A stretch of 64,000 nt of DNA, from assembly GCF_963678245.1 (NCBI RefSeq), contig NZ_OY782772.1, positions 372,001 to 436,000 of the forward strand, read 5' to 3'. This DNA is from an uncultured Sunxiuqinia sp. GTDB lineage: Bacteria > Bacteroidota > Bacteroidia > Bacteroidales > Prolixibacteraceae. A model generated the notes under the pieces. The model had not been told where the DNA came from. It did no database searches and worked only from the letters and a program-made list of their open reading frames with translations. Numbering within the stretch: the first letter of the stretch is position 1; each line of letters opens with the position of its first letter. Below, piece by piece: positions 46,123-55,365 of the stretch. The position numbers and the translations under genes are program-made.

Positions 46123-47124
46123 TTATTTGTCAATTTTCAAGATTGTTCTTCCTTTCAATTTTCCTTCGAGCATCAACTTGATTTTCTCCTGCAGATCGTC
46201 AAGCGTTATTTCAGTACTTGTGTCAGCTAATTGTGCTGGTATCCAGTCTTGTGCAAGCTTTTTCCAGACAATCTCTCTGTATTCCATTGGGTAATTCTGC
46301 GAATCGATGCCTACGAGGGTGACGCCTCGCAGAATAAAAGGGAAAACGGTCAATTCTAATTTGGGTGAGGCCACGTTGCCACAACAGGTTACTGCTCCCA
46401 TCGGTTTTGTCAACTTAATGATGTTTTCCAATATCACTCCGCCTACGGTATCAATTCCCCCGGCATATATGGGTTTCAATAACGGTTTCCGATCTAAGTT
46501 CTCAAACTCCTGTCGCAGGATTACTTCTTTTGCTCCTAATTTGTGTAAATAGTCTCGTTCATTCTCCTTTCCGGTAATGGCGACCACCTCATAATCTAAT
46601 TTACTCAAAATCGATACACTTAATGCTCCGACACCTCCGGTAGCACCCGAAACAATAATCTTTCCATCTTCAGGTTTAACTAATTCAGTAAGACGATGTA
46701 CTGACATGCCAGCTGTTAAACCGGCTGTTCCATATATCATTGCCTCTTTCATCGATAGGTTCTGGGGTAGCTTTACTGCCCAATCCGAGGGAACTTGAAT
46801 ATACTCACCAAATCCACCATCAGTATTCATGCCCAAGTCATAACTGGTAACAATTACTTGATCACCTGCTTTGAAAGAAGCGTTGTCCGAATCAGAAATT
46901 GTTCCAACAGCATCAATTCCAGGGGTATGGGGGTAATTTCTGGTTACTCCTTTATTCCCGGATGCTGAAAGTGCATCTTTATAATTCAGCGAGCTGTATT
47001 GTACCTTTACGCGTATTTCATCCTTATTTAAAGGTTCAAAAGGCATTTCCTGAATTGAACCCATGTAGTTTCCATTTTCTTCTTCGATCCGAAACGCTTT
47101 GAATTTTAATTTGTCATTCATCAT
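46123..47124 (-). CDS. YhdH/AcuI-type medium-chain quinone/acrylyl-CoA reductase
   Basis: This roughly 333-residue zinc-independent medium-chain dehydrogenase/reductase has SSLNYKDALSASGNKG, the Rossmann motif GATGGVGALSVSIL and GGIDTVGG. These are typical of the YhdH/YhfP/AcuI branch, which reduces acrylyl-CoA or quinones with NADPH. A clear AAGGAG lies just upstream of ATG 47124 and ATG 47121. A longer frame beginning with hydrophobic residues is unlikely. The substrate is not determinable here. Confidence 0.87.
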   Translation of the reverse strand: MMNDKLKFKAFRIEEENGNYMGSIQEMPFEPLNKDEIRVKVQYSSLNYKDALSASGNKGVTRNYPHTPGIDAVGTISDSDNASFKAGDQVIVTSYDLGMNTDGGFGEYIQVPSDWAVKLPQNLSMKEAMIYGTAGLTAGMSVHRLTELVKPEDGKIIVSGATGGVGALSVSILSKLDYEVVAITGKENERDYLHKLGAKEVILRQEFENLDRKPLLKPIYAGGIDTVGGVILENIIKLTKPMGAVTCCGNVASPKLELTVFPFILRGVTLVGIDSQNYPMEYREIVWKKLAQDWIPAQLADTSTEITLDDLQEKIKLMLEGKLKGRTILKIDK

Positions 47125-47322
47125 TTTCTCCTTTATTATTCTTTTGCAAAGATCAAAACAAATAAAACTTAAACCAAAACCCAACAATATTCTATTTTTT
47201 TATTCAAAAAATTACATGGTTTTAATTTTGGATAAAAGTGTTTTTGAGAGGAATTAACAATGTAATTTTTTTTGATTTTGAACCTTTGCCAGTTGGCGTG
47301 TATCAGTAGGAAAACAGACAGC

Positions 47323-50292
47323 ATGAATTATCAAAAATCGAAGACGCTCTTCGGATGGATTATTTTCCTTTTTTCACTTCTTGTTTACGGTTTGACCATT
47401 GAACCCACCTTGAGTTTGTGGGACTGTGGCGAATTTTTGGTCTCGGCCTATAAGCTTGAGATTTGCCATGCGCCGGGAGCACCTTTATTTTTGCTTTTGG
47501 GGCGGGTGTTTTCGCTGTTCAGTTTTGGAGATGTGGAGCGAGTAGCCTTGCTGATTAATTGGGTTTCTGCCTTATCAAGTGCTGGAACAGTGATGCTGTT
47601 ATTTTGGATTTCAGCTTGGCTGATGGAGAAGTTTACTCCAGAAAATCGCGCGGCAGTTTTATTGGCTTCGGCAGTTGGTGCCTTAATATTTGCTTTTACC
47701 GATTCCTTTTGGTTTTCGGCGGTTGAAGCCGAAGTTTATGCTTTGTCATCCTTATTTGTAGCTTTAGTTTTATGGGCTGTCACACGCTGGGAACGCGAAG
47801 CCGACCAGCCAAATGCGAATCGTTGGATTTTGCTGATTTTCTTTTTCACAGGCTTGTCCATTGGCGTACACTTGCTCAATTTGCTGGTGTTACCAACAGT
47901 GGCATTAACCATCTATTTTAAAAAGTATCGTTCCTCGCTAAAAGGGATATTCTTAGTTTTGGCAGGCTCTGGTTTGTTCATCATCATTCTCATGAAGGTT
48001 TTTATTCCTGGCATTTTTTCATTGGCTGGTCCGGTCGAGCTTTTTGCAGTAAACCAACTTGGTTTTCAGGTGAATAGTGGTTTTTATGTTTATGTAATTC
48101 TGCTGGCTGCAGCCTTGTCTGCTGGCCTTTTTTATACACATCAAAAACAAAGGGTCAGGCGCAATCTGGGCTTACTGTGCCTGGTGTTTTTAATGGTTGG
48201 CTATACCTCGTATTTTGTTCCTTTTATTCGTTCTGCCGCCAATCTACCAGTTGATCAGGGAAATCCTGAAACTACGTTTGAACTAATTAATTACCTGAAT
48301 CGTGAAAATTATGGTAGCCGCCCCATTCTATATGGCGCAACATACGGCTCAGTTATCCGGTCGTATACTGACCGAACCAGCTATGAATACGATGGAGAAC
48401 AGTATTATCCGATTAAGTTAAATCCGGATATTGAGTACGAAGCAGGAACAACGAGTTTTTTTCCACGGATGAATAGTAGAGAAGAGCAGCATTTAAAGCA
48501 GTATGCCAAATGGGTTGATTTAAAAGGAAAGAAAGTACATATTCGAACCAAGTCGGGTGAGGCAAAGCAAACGACAATACCAACATTTATGGAGAATTGG
48601 CAGTATTTTTGGCGCTACCAATTTGGACATATGTATTGGCGCTACCTGATGTGGAACTTTGTTGGTCGGCAAAACGATATTCAGGGTTTTGGCGGTGTCG
48701 TGAATGGCAACTGGCAATCCGGTATATCCTGGATTGATCAGGCTCGATTGGGAGATTTATCAACTTATCCGAAAGAGCTTCAGCAAAACAAAGCACACAA
48801 CAGCTACTTCTTTCTGCCTTTGTTGTTGGGCTTGGTGGGGCTGTTTTTTCATTATCGAAAAGATAAACAGACCTTTCTGGAAATGATCTTACTCTTTGGT
48901 ATCATGAGCATTGGCTTGGTTGTTTACCTCAATGAAATTCCGATCACACCGCGTGAGCGTGACTACGTCTATGTGGGGTCTTTTTTCGTATTCAGCATGT
49001 GGGCAGGAGTAGGCGCATTCGCCTTTTTCGTTTTTTTGAAAGGAAGATTTCGAACTAATTCTGCTTTGGTTATAGTTGGTGTGATTACAATGGCTGCCGG
49101 CCCGGGAATTTTGTTGCAACAAAACTACGATGATCACGATCGTTCGGGTAGGTACACAGCTCGCGATTTGGCTCGGAATTACCTGGAGTGTTGCGAGCCC
49201 AATGCCATTTTGTTTACACATGCCGACAATGACACCTATCCGTTGTGGTATTGTCAGGAAGTGGAAGGGATTCGGCAGGATGTTCGCATAGTGGTCATGC
49301 CCTATTTAAATGCCGGTTGGTACATGAAACAAATTCATCACAAAATTTACGATAATGAAGGTGTGAAGTTGACTATCCCTTTGGGAAAGTATAGCAAAGG
49401 TGAAGTTGATTATTTGCCAATTGTTCCGCGAATCAGCAAAGAGCAGGCTATTAGTAAGGTGCTGGATTTTGTGGCAAACGACAGTGCTCAAACCAAGGTT
49501 AGTTTACAGTCGGGCGAGCGGGTTAATTTCATTCCCGTTTCAGAAATGTATTTGCCTGTGGGCAATAACAAGATTTCAGTTAAAACCGACAAGAAATACC
49601 TCATGCGAAATGAGCTGGCCTTCTGGGATATTTTGAGTTCGAATGCTGCTGAGCGTCCCATTTGTTTTACTTCGATTTCCGATGCTGTGGAATACGGATT
49701 GCAGGATCACCTGAGTTATGAGGGATTGGTGTACCGATTGGTGCCTGACTACCAGAAAAGTAATTCAGTAATTGATACCGGAAGTGTAGATACTGATCGC
49801 TTGTATGCCAACTTGATGAAGAAATGTAATTGGCAAAACATGGAAGACGCTGACGTGTATTTCGACTGGCACCACCGACGATTGTTTTCCTCGGCACAGA
49901 TTAGACTTTCTTTTTATCGACTGGCTCAAGCTTTGGTTAACGAGAATAGAAATGAGGAAGCATTTGAAGTAATCAATAAAGCTCGGGAGATTGTTCCGTT
50001 TCGAAATTGGACGTTGGATTATTACTCCGTTTTAATGAACGAACTATACTTTAGAATCGGGGAGAAGCAAGCTGGTGAGTCAGACCTAAAAAAGCAGGCT
50101 ACAAACCTGGAAGAATGGATCAATTATTATCTAAATATGGAGGCCCCGAAGTGTGTCGGTTTATCGCGCGACCTGCAATTGAAACTTTATTTATATCAGA
50201 CTTTAGTAGGTAGAGCTGAGGTAAATCAATTAGCATCATCGCACGATATGAAGGACAAATTGGCGGGGTACTTGGCTTTGTTGGAAAATTAG
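47323..50292 (+). CDS. DUF2723 membrane glycosyltransferase-like protein
   Basis: From ATG 47323 (MNYQKSKTLFGW) the product is 989 residues. The N-terminal half has about ten or more helices and the DUF2723 signature TIEPTLSLWDCGEFLVSAYK and HAPGAPLFLLLGR. A soluble C-terminal half has Trp/Tyr-rich and TPR-like helices. The family is the bacterial counterpart of TMEM260, an O-mannosyltransferase, and uses a GT-C fold. In Bacteroidota a lipid-linked-sugar transferase role in protein or surface glycosylation is likely but unproven. Acceptor and sugar are unknown. Confidence 0.88.
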   Translation: MNYQKSKTLFGWIIFLFSLLVYGLTIEPTLSLWDCGEFLVSAYKLEICHAPGAPLFLLLGRVFSLFSFGDVERVALLINWVSALSSAGTVMLLFWISAWLMEKFTPENRAAVLLASAVGALIFAFTDSFWFSAVEAEVYALSSLFVALVLWAVTRWEREADQPNANRWILLIFFFTGLSIGVHLLNLLVLPTVALTIYFKKYRSSLKGIFLVLAGSGLFIIILMKVFIPGIFSLAGPVELFAVNQLGFQVNSGFYVYVILLAAALSAGLFYTHQKQRVRRNLGLLCLVFLMVGYTSYFVPFIRSAANLPVDQGNPETTFELINYLNRENYGSRPILYGATYGSVIRSYTDRTSYEYDGEQYYPIKLNPDIEYEAGTTSFFPRMNSREEQHLKQYAKWVDLKGKKVHIRTKSGEAKQTTIPTFMENWQYFWRYQFGHMYWRYLMWNFVGRQNDIQGFGGVVNGNWQSGISWIDQARLGDLSTYPKELQQNKAHNSYFFLPLLLGLVGLFFHYRKDKQTFLEMILLFGIMSIGLVVYLNEIPITPRERDYVYVGSFFVFSMWAGVGAFAFFVFLKGRFRTNSALVIVGVITMAAGPGILLQQNYDDHDRSGRYTARDLARNYLECCEPNAILFTHADNDTYPLWYCQEVEGIRQDVRIVVMPYLNAGWYMKQIHHKIYDNEGVKLTIPLGKYSKGEVDYLPIVPRISKEQAISKVLDFVANDSAQTKVSLQSGERVNFIPVSEMYLPVGNNKISVKTDKKYLMRNELAFWDILSSNAAERPICFTSISDAVEYGLQDHLSYEGLVYRLVPDYQKSNSVIDTGSVDTDRLYANLMKKCNWQNMEDADVYFDWHHRRLFSSAQIRLSFYRLAQALVNENRNEEAFEVINKAREIVPFRNWTLDYYSVLMNELYFRIGEKQAGESDLKKQATNLEEWINYYLNMEAPKCVGLSRDLQLKLYLYQTLVGRAEVNQLASSHDMKDKLAGYLALLEN

Positions 50293-50321
50293 TAAGAGTT
50301 AAAATAACATGTCCCTGAAAA

Positions 50322-50359
50322 ACAAAAAGCTCGCCTTATTGAAAAGGTGAGCTTTTTGT
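50322..50359. terminator. bidirectional terminator after the DUF2723 gene
   Basis: ACAAAAAGCTCGCCTT at 50322-50337 pairs with AAGGTGAGCTTTTTGT at 50344-50359, a 16-bp stem with one G-U pair and a six-base loop containing poly-T and poly-A flanks. It separates the plus-strand DUF2723 gene from the convergent sigma operon. Confidence 0.8.
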
Positions 50360-50381
50360 AATATGTAAGCTTTATTTGTGA

Positions 50382-50729
50382 TTAAAGGACGCGATCGGTT
50401 GCTGATTTGGAATCAGTATGAAATAAGGTAGAATCCAAAATTAAATTTTGTTGAACTTGTGTGGAGTCAATTAGTGGAGAAGTTCCATTGGTTGATTTAA
50501 GCTCTGGTTTGATCATTACGAAGGCAAAAAGTACAGAGGCTACGACAGCTTTGGCTCTAAGTCCTTGCAAGGAAAATACCCATCCGAAGAAACCGCCGAA
50601 TGAATTTTGTCTGACTTTACTTCGGATTGATTCCAACATGAAAATATAATTAATGCGATGCCTTACTTTGGGTGAAGGTTCACCAATATGATCTCGCCGA
50701 ATCAGTTCTTCTATGTGTTTTTCACTCAT
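50382..50729 (-). CDS. small membrane protein downstream of ECF sigma factor, possible anti-sigma
   Basis: This 115-residue protein has a charged N terminus (MSEKHIEELIRRDHIGEPSP), one central transmembrane helix (about residues 58-75) and a Ser/Thr-rich C-terminal region outside the membrane. It follows the sigma factor gene by 11 bases. Topology and position fit an anti-sigma factor, though no known anti-sigma domain is recognisable. Confidence 0.7.
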   Translation of the reverse strand: MSEKHIEELIRRDHIGEPSPKVRHRINYIFMLESIRSKVRQNSFGGFFGWVFSLQGLRAKAVVASVLFAFVMIKPELKSTNGTSPLIDSTQVQQNLILDSTLFHTDSKSATDRVL

Positions 50730-50740
50730 TGCTTTTGGAT

Positions 50741-51304
50741 TTAAAATTCAATTTCACCTTTTAAGTGCTGAAACTTTTCAGCTAAATACTTTCGCGTGTA
50801 AAAAAGCCTCGACTTAACAGTTCCAGGTGCTGTTTCAAGCATGCCTGCGATTTCTTTTATCGGAAATCCCTCGCGGTAGTGCATAATAAATACCGATCGA
50901 TGCTCTGGGCTTAGCGAATCCAGACTTTTGAAAATTGAGTTGACTAATTCTTCTTCCGTAATTGACTCTGGTAAAACTGGGTTTACATGACTGTCACCGT
51001 GATAAATTTCCTTACGAACTTCCCTACGGCGGTATTCATTTTTACAAAGGTTATATGCCACCGAAAATACCCAGGTTTTAAATGGGTAAGCAGGATTAAA
51101 ACGTCCCGGTTTTTCAATAATTTTCAAAAACAGATCTTGTAAAAAATCGTTCGCTTGCGACTCGGAATTCAACATGCGAAAGAAATAATAGTAAAGGCGG
51201 TCTTTGTAGCGCTCATAGAGTTCGTTGAACGCTTCCTGGTCGCCGTGTCGGATGCGCTGCATCAACTTTTCGTTGCTTTTTATTTTCTTTTCTCTTCCGA
51301 ACAT
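50741..51304 (-). CDS. ECF-type RNA polymerase sigma factor
   Basis: This 187-residue protein has sigma-70 region 2 (GDQEAFNELYERYKDRLYYY, then FKTWVFSVAYNLCKNEYRRR) and region 4 (LSPEHRSVFIMHYREGFPIK, then APGTVKSRLFYTRKYL). The ATG at 51304 overlaps the DUF3098 gene by 25 bases; an internal ATG at 51262 would avoid that. It is probably co-transcribed with the following membrane protein. The regulon is unknown. Confidence 0.9.
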   Translation of the reverse strand: MFGREKKIKSNEKLMQRIRHGDQEAFNELYERYKDRLYYYFFRMLNSESQANDFLQDLFLKIIEKPGRFNPAYPFKTWVFSVAYNLCKNEYRRREVRKEIYHGDSHVNPVLPESITEEELVNSIFKSLDSLSPEHRSVFIMHYREGFPIKEIAGMLETAPGTVKSRLFYTRKYLAEKFQHLKGEIEF

Positions 51305-51516
51305 CTTTTTTTCGGTTGTTTTAAAATCAGAAGAATTAAACTCAAGTACGTTCCAATAATAATTAACGGGGCCAGAGTGATTCTTCGAAAACTGAAAATG
51401 TGTTCATCAAATTTATCGGGTTGATGACTATCCGGTCCGCTCATGAGAACGTAAGCTAAAGTTAGTAAAAGGAGGGCAAAAGTTAGCCACAAATATTTCT
51501 TCCTGTCGAATAACAT
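51280..51516 (-). CDS. DUF3098 membrane protein
   Basis: This 78-residue protein has two transmembrane helices separated by a loop with the DUF3098 hallmark IFSFRRITLAPLIIIGTYL. In other Bacteroidota DUF3098 genes often neighbour ftsX; here it precedes an ECF sigma gene instead, with overlapping ends. Function is unknown. Confidence 0.8.
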   Translation of the reverse strand: MLFDRKKYLWLTFALLLLTLAYVLMSGPDSHQPDKFDEHIFSFRRITLAPLIIIGTYLSLILLILKQPKKRCSEEKRK

Positions 51517-51709
51517 ATTGCTTGTAATTAGTGTGTTTTTCTACAGTACACGCGAAAATAAGAAGGTTCAATTCAGAAGAAGGTAAAATGAAAACAGAAT
51601 TGAATTAACTGATTGTTAGTCTGCAGGCAGACGGGTTAAAGCCGATACTGAAACGATTACGTTCTAAATAGTTGTGCTGTTTCAGTTAATAAAAAAAGGA
51701 ATCTTCAGA

Positions 51710-52321
51710 TTAGACAATTTTCTTCCCGTGAAATTCATTCGTATGAATCAACTGGTTCAACGAAAACAGGTTGTCTTTAGTGATTTTCCCGGCCGCAACG
51801 ATGGTGATTCTTCCATTTGCCTTTTCAATCAGTTGATTTAAGATGGGGGCACCTTCTATGGCCGTTGATTTGGTACCTGAAGTCAGAATCCGGTCTACTC
51901 CAAGTTGTATTAAGCTTTCAATACCTTTTAACGGATCGCGTACGTCATCAAATGCCTTGTGAAAAGTAACCTGCATGGGGCGGGCACGCTCAATAAGCAT
52001 TTTTGTATTCAACTCATCAATTTCACCCTCTTTTGTGAGCAGACCAAACACGACAGCCGGAACATTGAGTTGCTTGCAAATGTCAATATCAGTTTTCATA
52101 ATTTCAAGCTCTGCTTGCGTGTATCTGAAGTCACCACCTCGCGGACGAATCATTACAAAGGTTGGAATGGTCAGCTGTTCCACACAGGTTTTGATCGCTC
52201 CGAATGATGGTGTCGTTCCTCCCATCGCTAGGTTTTCGCATAATTCAATACGATCAGCTCCTGCTTTTTGAGCGAATAGGGCTTCGGCATAGCTTCTGAT
52301 ACAGGCTTCTTTTAGTAGCAT
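51710..52321 (-). CDS. cutC: CutC family protein
   Basis: This 203-residue protein is slightly short for CutC and has the TIM-barrel signatures AGADRIELCENLAMGGTTPS, MIRPRGGDF, FHKAFD and the later VDRILTSG region. CutC was named for copper homeostasis, but its enzymatic activity is not settled, and this copy lies far from the copper genes of this window. It is 8 bases downstream of the flavoprotein gene. Confidence 0.9.
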   Translation of the reverse strand: MLLKEACIRSYAEALFAQKAGADRIELCENLAMGGTTPSFGAIKTCVEQLTIPTFVMIRPRGGDFRYTQAELEIMKTDIDICKQLNVPAVVFGLLTKEGEIDELNTKMLIERARPMQVTFHKAFDDVRDPLKGIESLIQLGVDRILTSGTKSTAIEGAPILNQLIEKANGRITIVAAGKITKDNLFSLNQLIHTNEFHGKKIV

Positions 52322-52329
52322 GATAATGA

Positions 52330-53625
52330 TTAATTTTGAGCATGTTCTAATTGAGCTAATTTTACGAAAGAACTGGCTGCTAGCCAGGCCGTAGAATAGG
52401 CAATTTGTAAATTATAGCCACCGGTATTGGCATCCAGATCCATCACCTCGCCAGCAAAAAATAAGTTTTTGATGAGTTTCGACTGCATCGTCTTGCCATC
52501 AATTTCGGATGTGCGAACTCCTCCTGCTGTAATAATTGCCTCATTGTATCCTCGGTAGTCAACTACTTCAAAAGGCAGGTTTTTCATCAAAAGCATTATT
52601 TTTCGTCGTTCTTTCGAATTCATCTGATGCCCTTGTTTTTTACCATCGAGTTTTAGGTAATTGAGAAAGACCGGGATCATTTTAGAGGGAAGCCACTCTT
52701 TAAAAATATTTTCGATTTGTTTTTTTCCATTTGAAGCCAAATCACGAATTAATCGGGCATCGAGCTTGTTTTCGTCCATTGCAGGTTTTAGGTCGATTGT
52801 AATTCGAACGTTGTTTTTTTTATCTATCTCATCAACAACCAAGCGGCTCAGCGTTAAAATAATTGGTCCTGTCAAGCCGTAATGCGTAAAGAGCATTTCA
52901 CCAAATTCATCCTTCACTTTTTTATTGTTGACCCAAACACTGGCGTTTACATTTTTCAGGCTTAAGCCTTGTAAATTCGCAGCTAAACTTCCTGAGGTAA
53001 CTAGCGGAACCAAAGCCGGGCGTGTAGGTTGAATAGAATGTCTAAGCTGGCGGGCCAGTTCGTAACCATCTCCTGTTGAGCCTGTTGCTGGATAGGATTT
53101 GCCTCCGGTACAAATGATGACAGCCGTCCCATAAATGATTTCGACTTCTCCTTTTCTGATAATAGATACTCCCGTAATTGCGTCCTTTTCAGTCGTTATT
53201 TTTTCTACTTTCGATGAATAGATTATTTCGACCTGACGTTTTTTCACCCAATTCATTAAAGCATTAAGCACTTCCAAAGCACTGTTGCTGGTCGGAAAGA
53301 TGCGACCTCCCCGCTCAACTGTGGTTTCTACGCCTTCGCTGTTTAGTAGATTAATAATTTCTTTGGAAAAAAAAGCGCCAAATGCTGATTTGAGATATTT
53401 GCCGTTTGGAAAAATATTCTTGAAATAGCTTGATTGATAGGCATCGTTACTAATGTTACATCGCCCTTTACCTGTAATCAGAAGCTTACGCCCTGCCGAT
53501 TTCATTTTCTCGATGACAAGCACTTTGGCTCCTAATTCGGCTGCTCGTCCTGCTGCAATGAGTCCTGCCGGACCTGCTCCTATTACAATTAAGTCATAAG
53601 TTGTATTGTGTGTTTTTATTGTCAT
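52330..53625 (-). CDS. BaiN/HI0933-family NAD(P)/FAD-dependent oxidoreductase
   Basis: This roughly 431-residue flavoprotein starts at ATG 53625 with the dinucleotide-binding motif VIGAGPAGLIAAGRAAELG, followed by KLLITGKGRCNIS, the family's second signature, and a C-terminal FAD motif with FFAGEVMDLDANTGGYNLQ. The family (HI0933, BaiN) is of uncertain physiological role, and BaiN relates to bile acid dehydroxylation only in gut species. It is co-oriented with cutC. Confidence 0.9.
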   Translation of the reverse strand: MTIKTHNTTYDLIVIGAGPAGLIAAGRAAELGAKVLVIEKMKSAGRKLLITGKGRCNISNDAYQSSYFKNIFPNGKYLKSAFGAFFSKEIINLLNSEGVETTVERGGRIFPTSNSALEVLNALMNWVKKRQVEIIYSSKVEKITTEKDAITGVSIIRKGEVEIIYGTAVIICTGGKSYPATGSTGDGYELARQLRHSIQPTRPALVPLVTSGSLAANLQGLSLKNVNASVWVNNKKVKDEFGEMLFTHYGLTGPIILTLSRLVVDEIDKKNNVRITIDLKPAMDENKLDARLIRDLASNGKKQIENIFKEWLPSKMIPVFLNYLKLDGKKQGHQMNSKERRKIMLLMKNLPFEVVDYRGYNEAIITAGGVRTSEIDGKTMQSKLIKNLFFAGEVMDLDANTGGYNLQIAYSTAWLAASSFVKLAQLEHAQN

Positions 53626-53723
53626 CAATTCAAATTATAAGCCCGTAAAATTAAGCCTTTTCGGTTAACTATAGCAGAAGGACTTTAACTAATGTGAACA
53701 GATAACCATTGTATAAGCAAAAA

Positions 53724-53745
53724 AAAGCAACCAAGAGGCTGCTTT
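53724..53745 (-). terminator. terminator after the thioredoxin gene
   Basis: On the minus strand AAAGCAGCC and GGTTGCTTT form a 9-bp stem with one G-U pair and a four-base loop, followed by TTTTT. It begins 24 bases beyond the thioredoxin stop, and is a convincing intrinsic terminator. Confidence 0.75.
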
Positions 53746-53768
53746 CATTAATATGTAGGTGTTGAGTA

Positions 53769-54275
53769 TTATTCCTCAGAAAGAAGATATTTATTAATGT
53801 TATCAACAAACATTTTTTTCGTGTCTTCTTTTGTTCTTCCAATCCCTGCCATCATGACCGGTTTACCTTTTACCGGAATGTATAAAAAAGCGGGGATGCT
53901 TTTAATTCCAAATACTCCTGCCAGTTCCCGTTCCTTTTGAGTATCAATTTTATATACTTTTACTTCTCCGGCATATTCATTCGAAATCTCTTCCAAAATT
54001 GGTGATGCAATTTTACATGGACCGCACCAATCCGCGTAAAAATCAATAATCACGGGTTTGTCTCCAAGGAATTTCCATTCCTCGGGTGATTCTTCGTAGT
54101 TCCATACTTTCTTGACAAATTGGTCTTTTCCAATTAAACTTGTTTCACCATCATCATTTTGCGATAGGCTCGAAGCTTTCTCAATTCCTGTTCCTTTGTT
54201 TTTGTCGCGGGGTTCTGCCGCACAGCCTACCGTTGTAATTGCGGCTAATGCGATTACAACTACCAGCTTTTTCAT
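53769..54275 (-). CDS. periplasmic thioredoxin-like lipoprotein
   Basis: This 168-residue protein (from ATG 54275; seven more residues if ATG 54296 is used) has a signal peptide ending in TVGC, probably a lipoprotein signal, then a linker and a complete thioredoxin fold with active site WCGPCK and the cis-Pro loop KSIPAFL. The full thioredoxin fold suggests a general disulfide reductase role outside the cytoplasm. It is monocistronic. Confidence 0.88.
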   Translation of the reverse strand: MKKLVVVIALAAITTVGCAAEPRDKNKGTGIEKASSLSQNDDGETSLIGKDQFVKKVWNYEESPEEWKFLGDKPVIIDFYADWCGPCKIASPILEEISNEYAGEVKVYKIDTQKERELAGVFGIKSIPAFLYIPVKGKPVMMAGIGRTKEDTKKMFVDNINKYLLSEE

Positions 54276-54533
54276 TTTGTTTCTATTTCTATTCATCTGT
54301 TTTCTATTTTTTTATTAGACGTATTATTGTTGTAGTTCCTTACAATTTTTGAGTTTCTTATTTAAATCTACAATTAATTTAAATATATAGATATGTGAAT
54401 GTCAATAATCGTGCCATTCTAAATTATATAAGTTTTATCAGATTCAAGTATTTTTTTTACATCTAACGCAACCAAAAGGTTCAAGTATTTATCTAGTAAT
54501 CGAACAATTAAATTTTGAAAAAGGAGAGGAAAA

Positions 54534-55214
54534 ATGAAAAAGCTTTTAAATTTTAGCTTAGTTGCCATTTTGGCACTTTTGGTGTTTAGTTGCGACATGA
54601 ATGATGATGAGGGGTATTCCCTGGGAAATTATTGGGTTGGATTTGGAATTATTGATGTTGATGGATCCGGCTATACAATTAAAATGGATGATGGTGAAGA
54701 ACTTTTCCCTTTGGATGGTTACTATCATTGGGATGAAGACGAGGACAGTACGCGTGTCTTGGTTAATTTTACGGTTCTCGATGATAAGTTGGTTGACGAT
54801 GAGCATAAGGAGTATTATGTGCGGGTTAATTCAGTGCAAAAAATTCTATTCAAGGGTATTCTTGATATTACTGAGGAAACTGAAGATAGCATTGGAAATG
54901 ATCCGGTACACGTAGAAAATGTTTGGGCTGCTAACAATATGCTAACCTTTGAGTTGGAATATTATGGAAGTGGTTTAGCACATTACGTGAATCTGGTTAA
55001 GGAGCCCGGCGAATTTACCTCTGCTGACGAGCCAATTCAAGTTGAATTGAGACACAATGACAATGATGATGAACCTGGTTATCGGATGTCGGCTTTTGTA
55101 ACCTTCGATTTAAGTGCATTACAGTTAGCTGGTCAGGATTCAGTAACCTACAAAGTTACCGGTAAAGACTATGAAGGAGAAATCTACGAATACGAAGGAA
55201 CTTATCGATATTGA
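54534..55214 (+). CDS. NigD-like lipoprotein
   Basis: This 226-residue protein has a lipobox signal (LLVFSC, Cys 20), an acidic start, an OB-like N-terminal domain (about 35-105) and a C-terminal beta-sandwich (about 105-226), the architecture of NigD-like proteins of Bacteroidota. An unusually clear AAGGAGAGGA lies 4 bases before the ATG. The family is named after a Bacteroides bacteriocin-region gene, but its general function is unknown. It is a single-gene unit with its own terminator. Confidence 0.82.
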   Translation: MKKLLNFSLVAILALLVFSCDMNDDEGYSLGNYWVGFGIIDVDGSGYTIKMDDGEELFPLDGYYHWDEDEDSTRVLVNFTVLDDKLVDDEHKEYYVRVNSVQKILFKGILDITEETEDSIGNDPVHVENVWAANNMLTFELEYYGSGLAHYVNLVKEPGEFTSADEPIQVELRHNDNDDEPGYRMSAFVTFDLSALQLAGQDSVTYKVTGKDYEGEIYEYEGTYRY

Positions 55215-55245
55215 TGGGTGATTACGTCAATTGATTAAGATGATT

Positions 55246-55281
55246 GCATCCGTTTCTTTATGAAGCGGGTGCTTTTTTTTT
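55246..55281 (+). terminator. terminator after the NigD-like gene
   Basis: GCATCCGTTT at 55246-55255 pairs with AAGCGGGTGC at 55263-55272 (10 bp, two G-U pairs), followed by nine T. It is a standard intrinsic terminator 31 bases after the stop codon. Confidence 0.8.
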
Positions 55282-55365
55282 GAAAAATGACATTTGCATT
55301 AAGGAATCATTTTATTATTCTTTTCAAAAGTGTATTTTTCCAGCCACTGAAAAATTTACATATCC

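Noticed and set aside
47125-47187. Hydrophobic N-terminal extension of the YhdH/AcuI-type reductase
   Set aside because: A clear AAGGAG sits just before ATG 47124/47121, and the family is cytoplasmic without a signal sequence.
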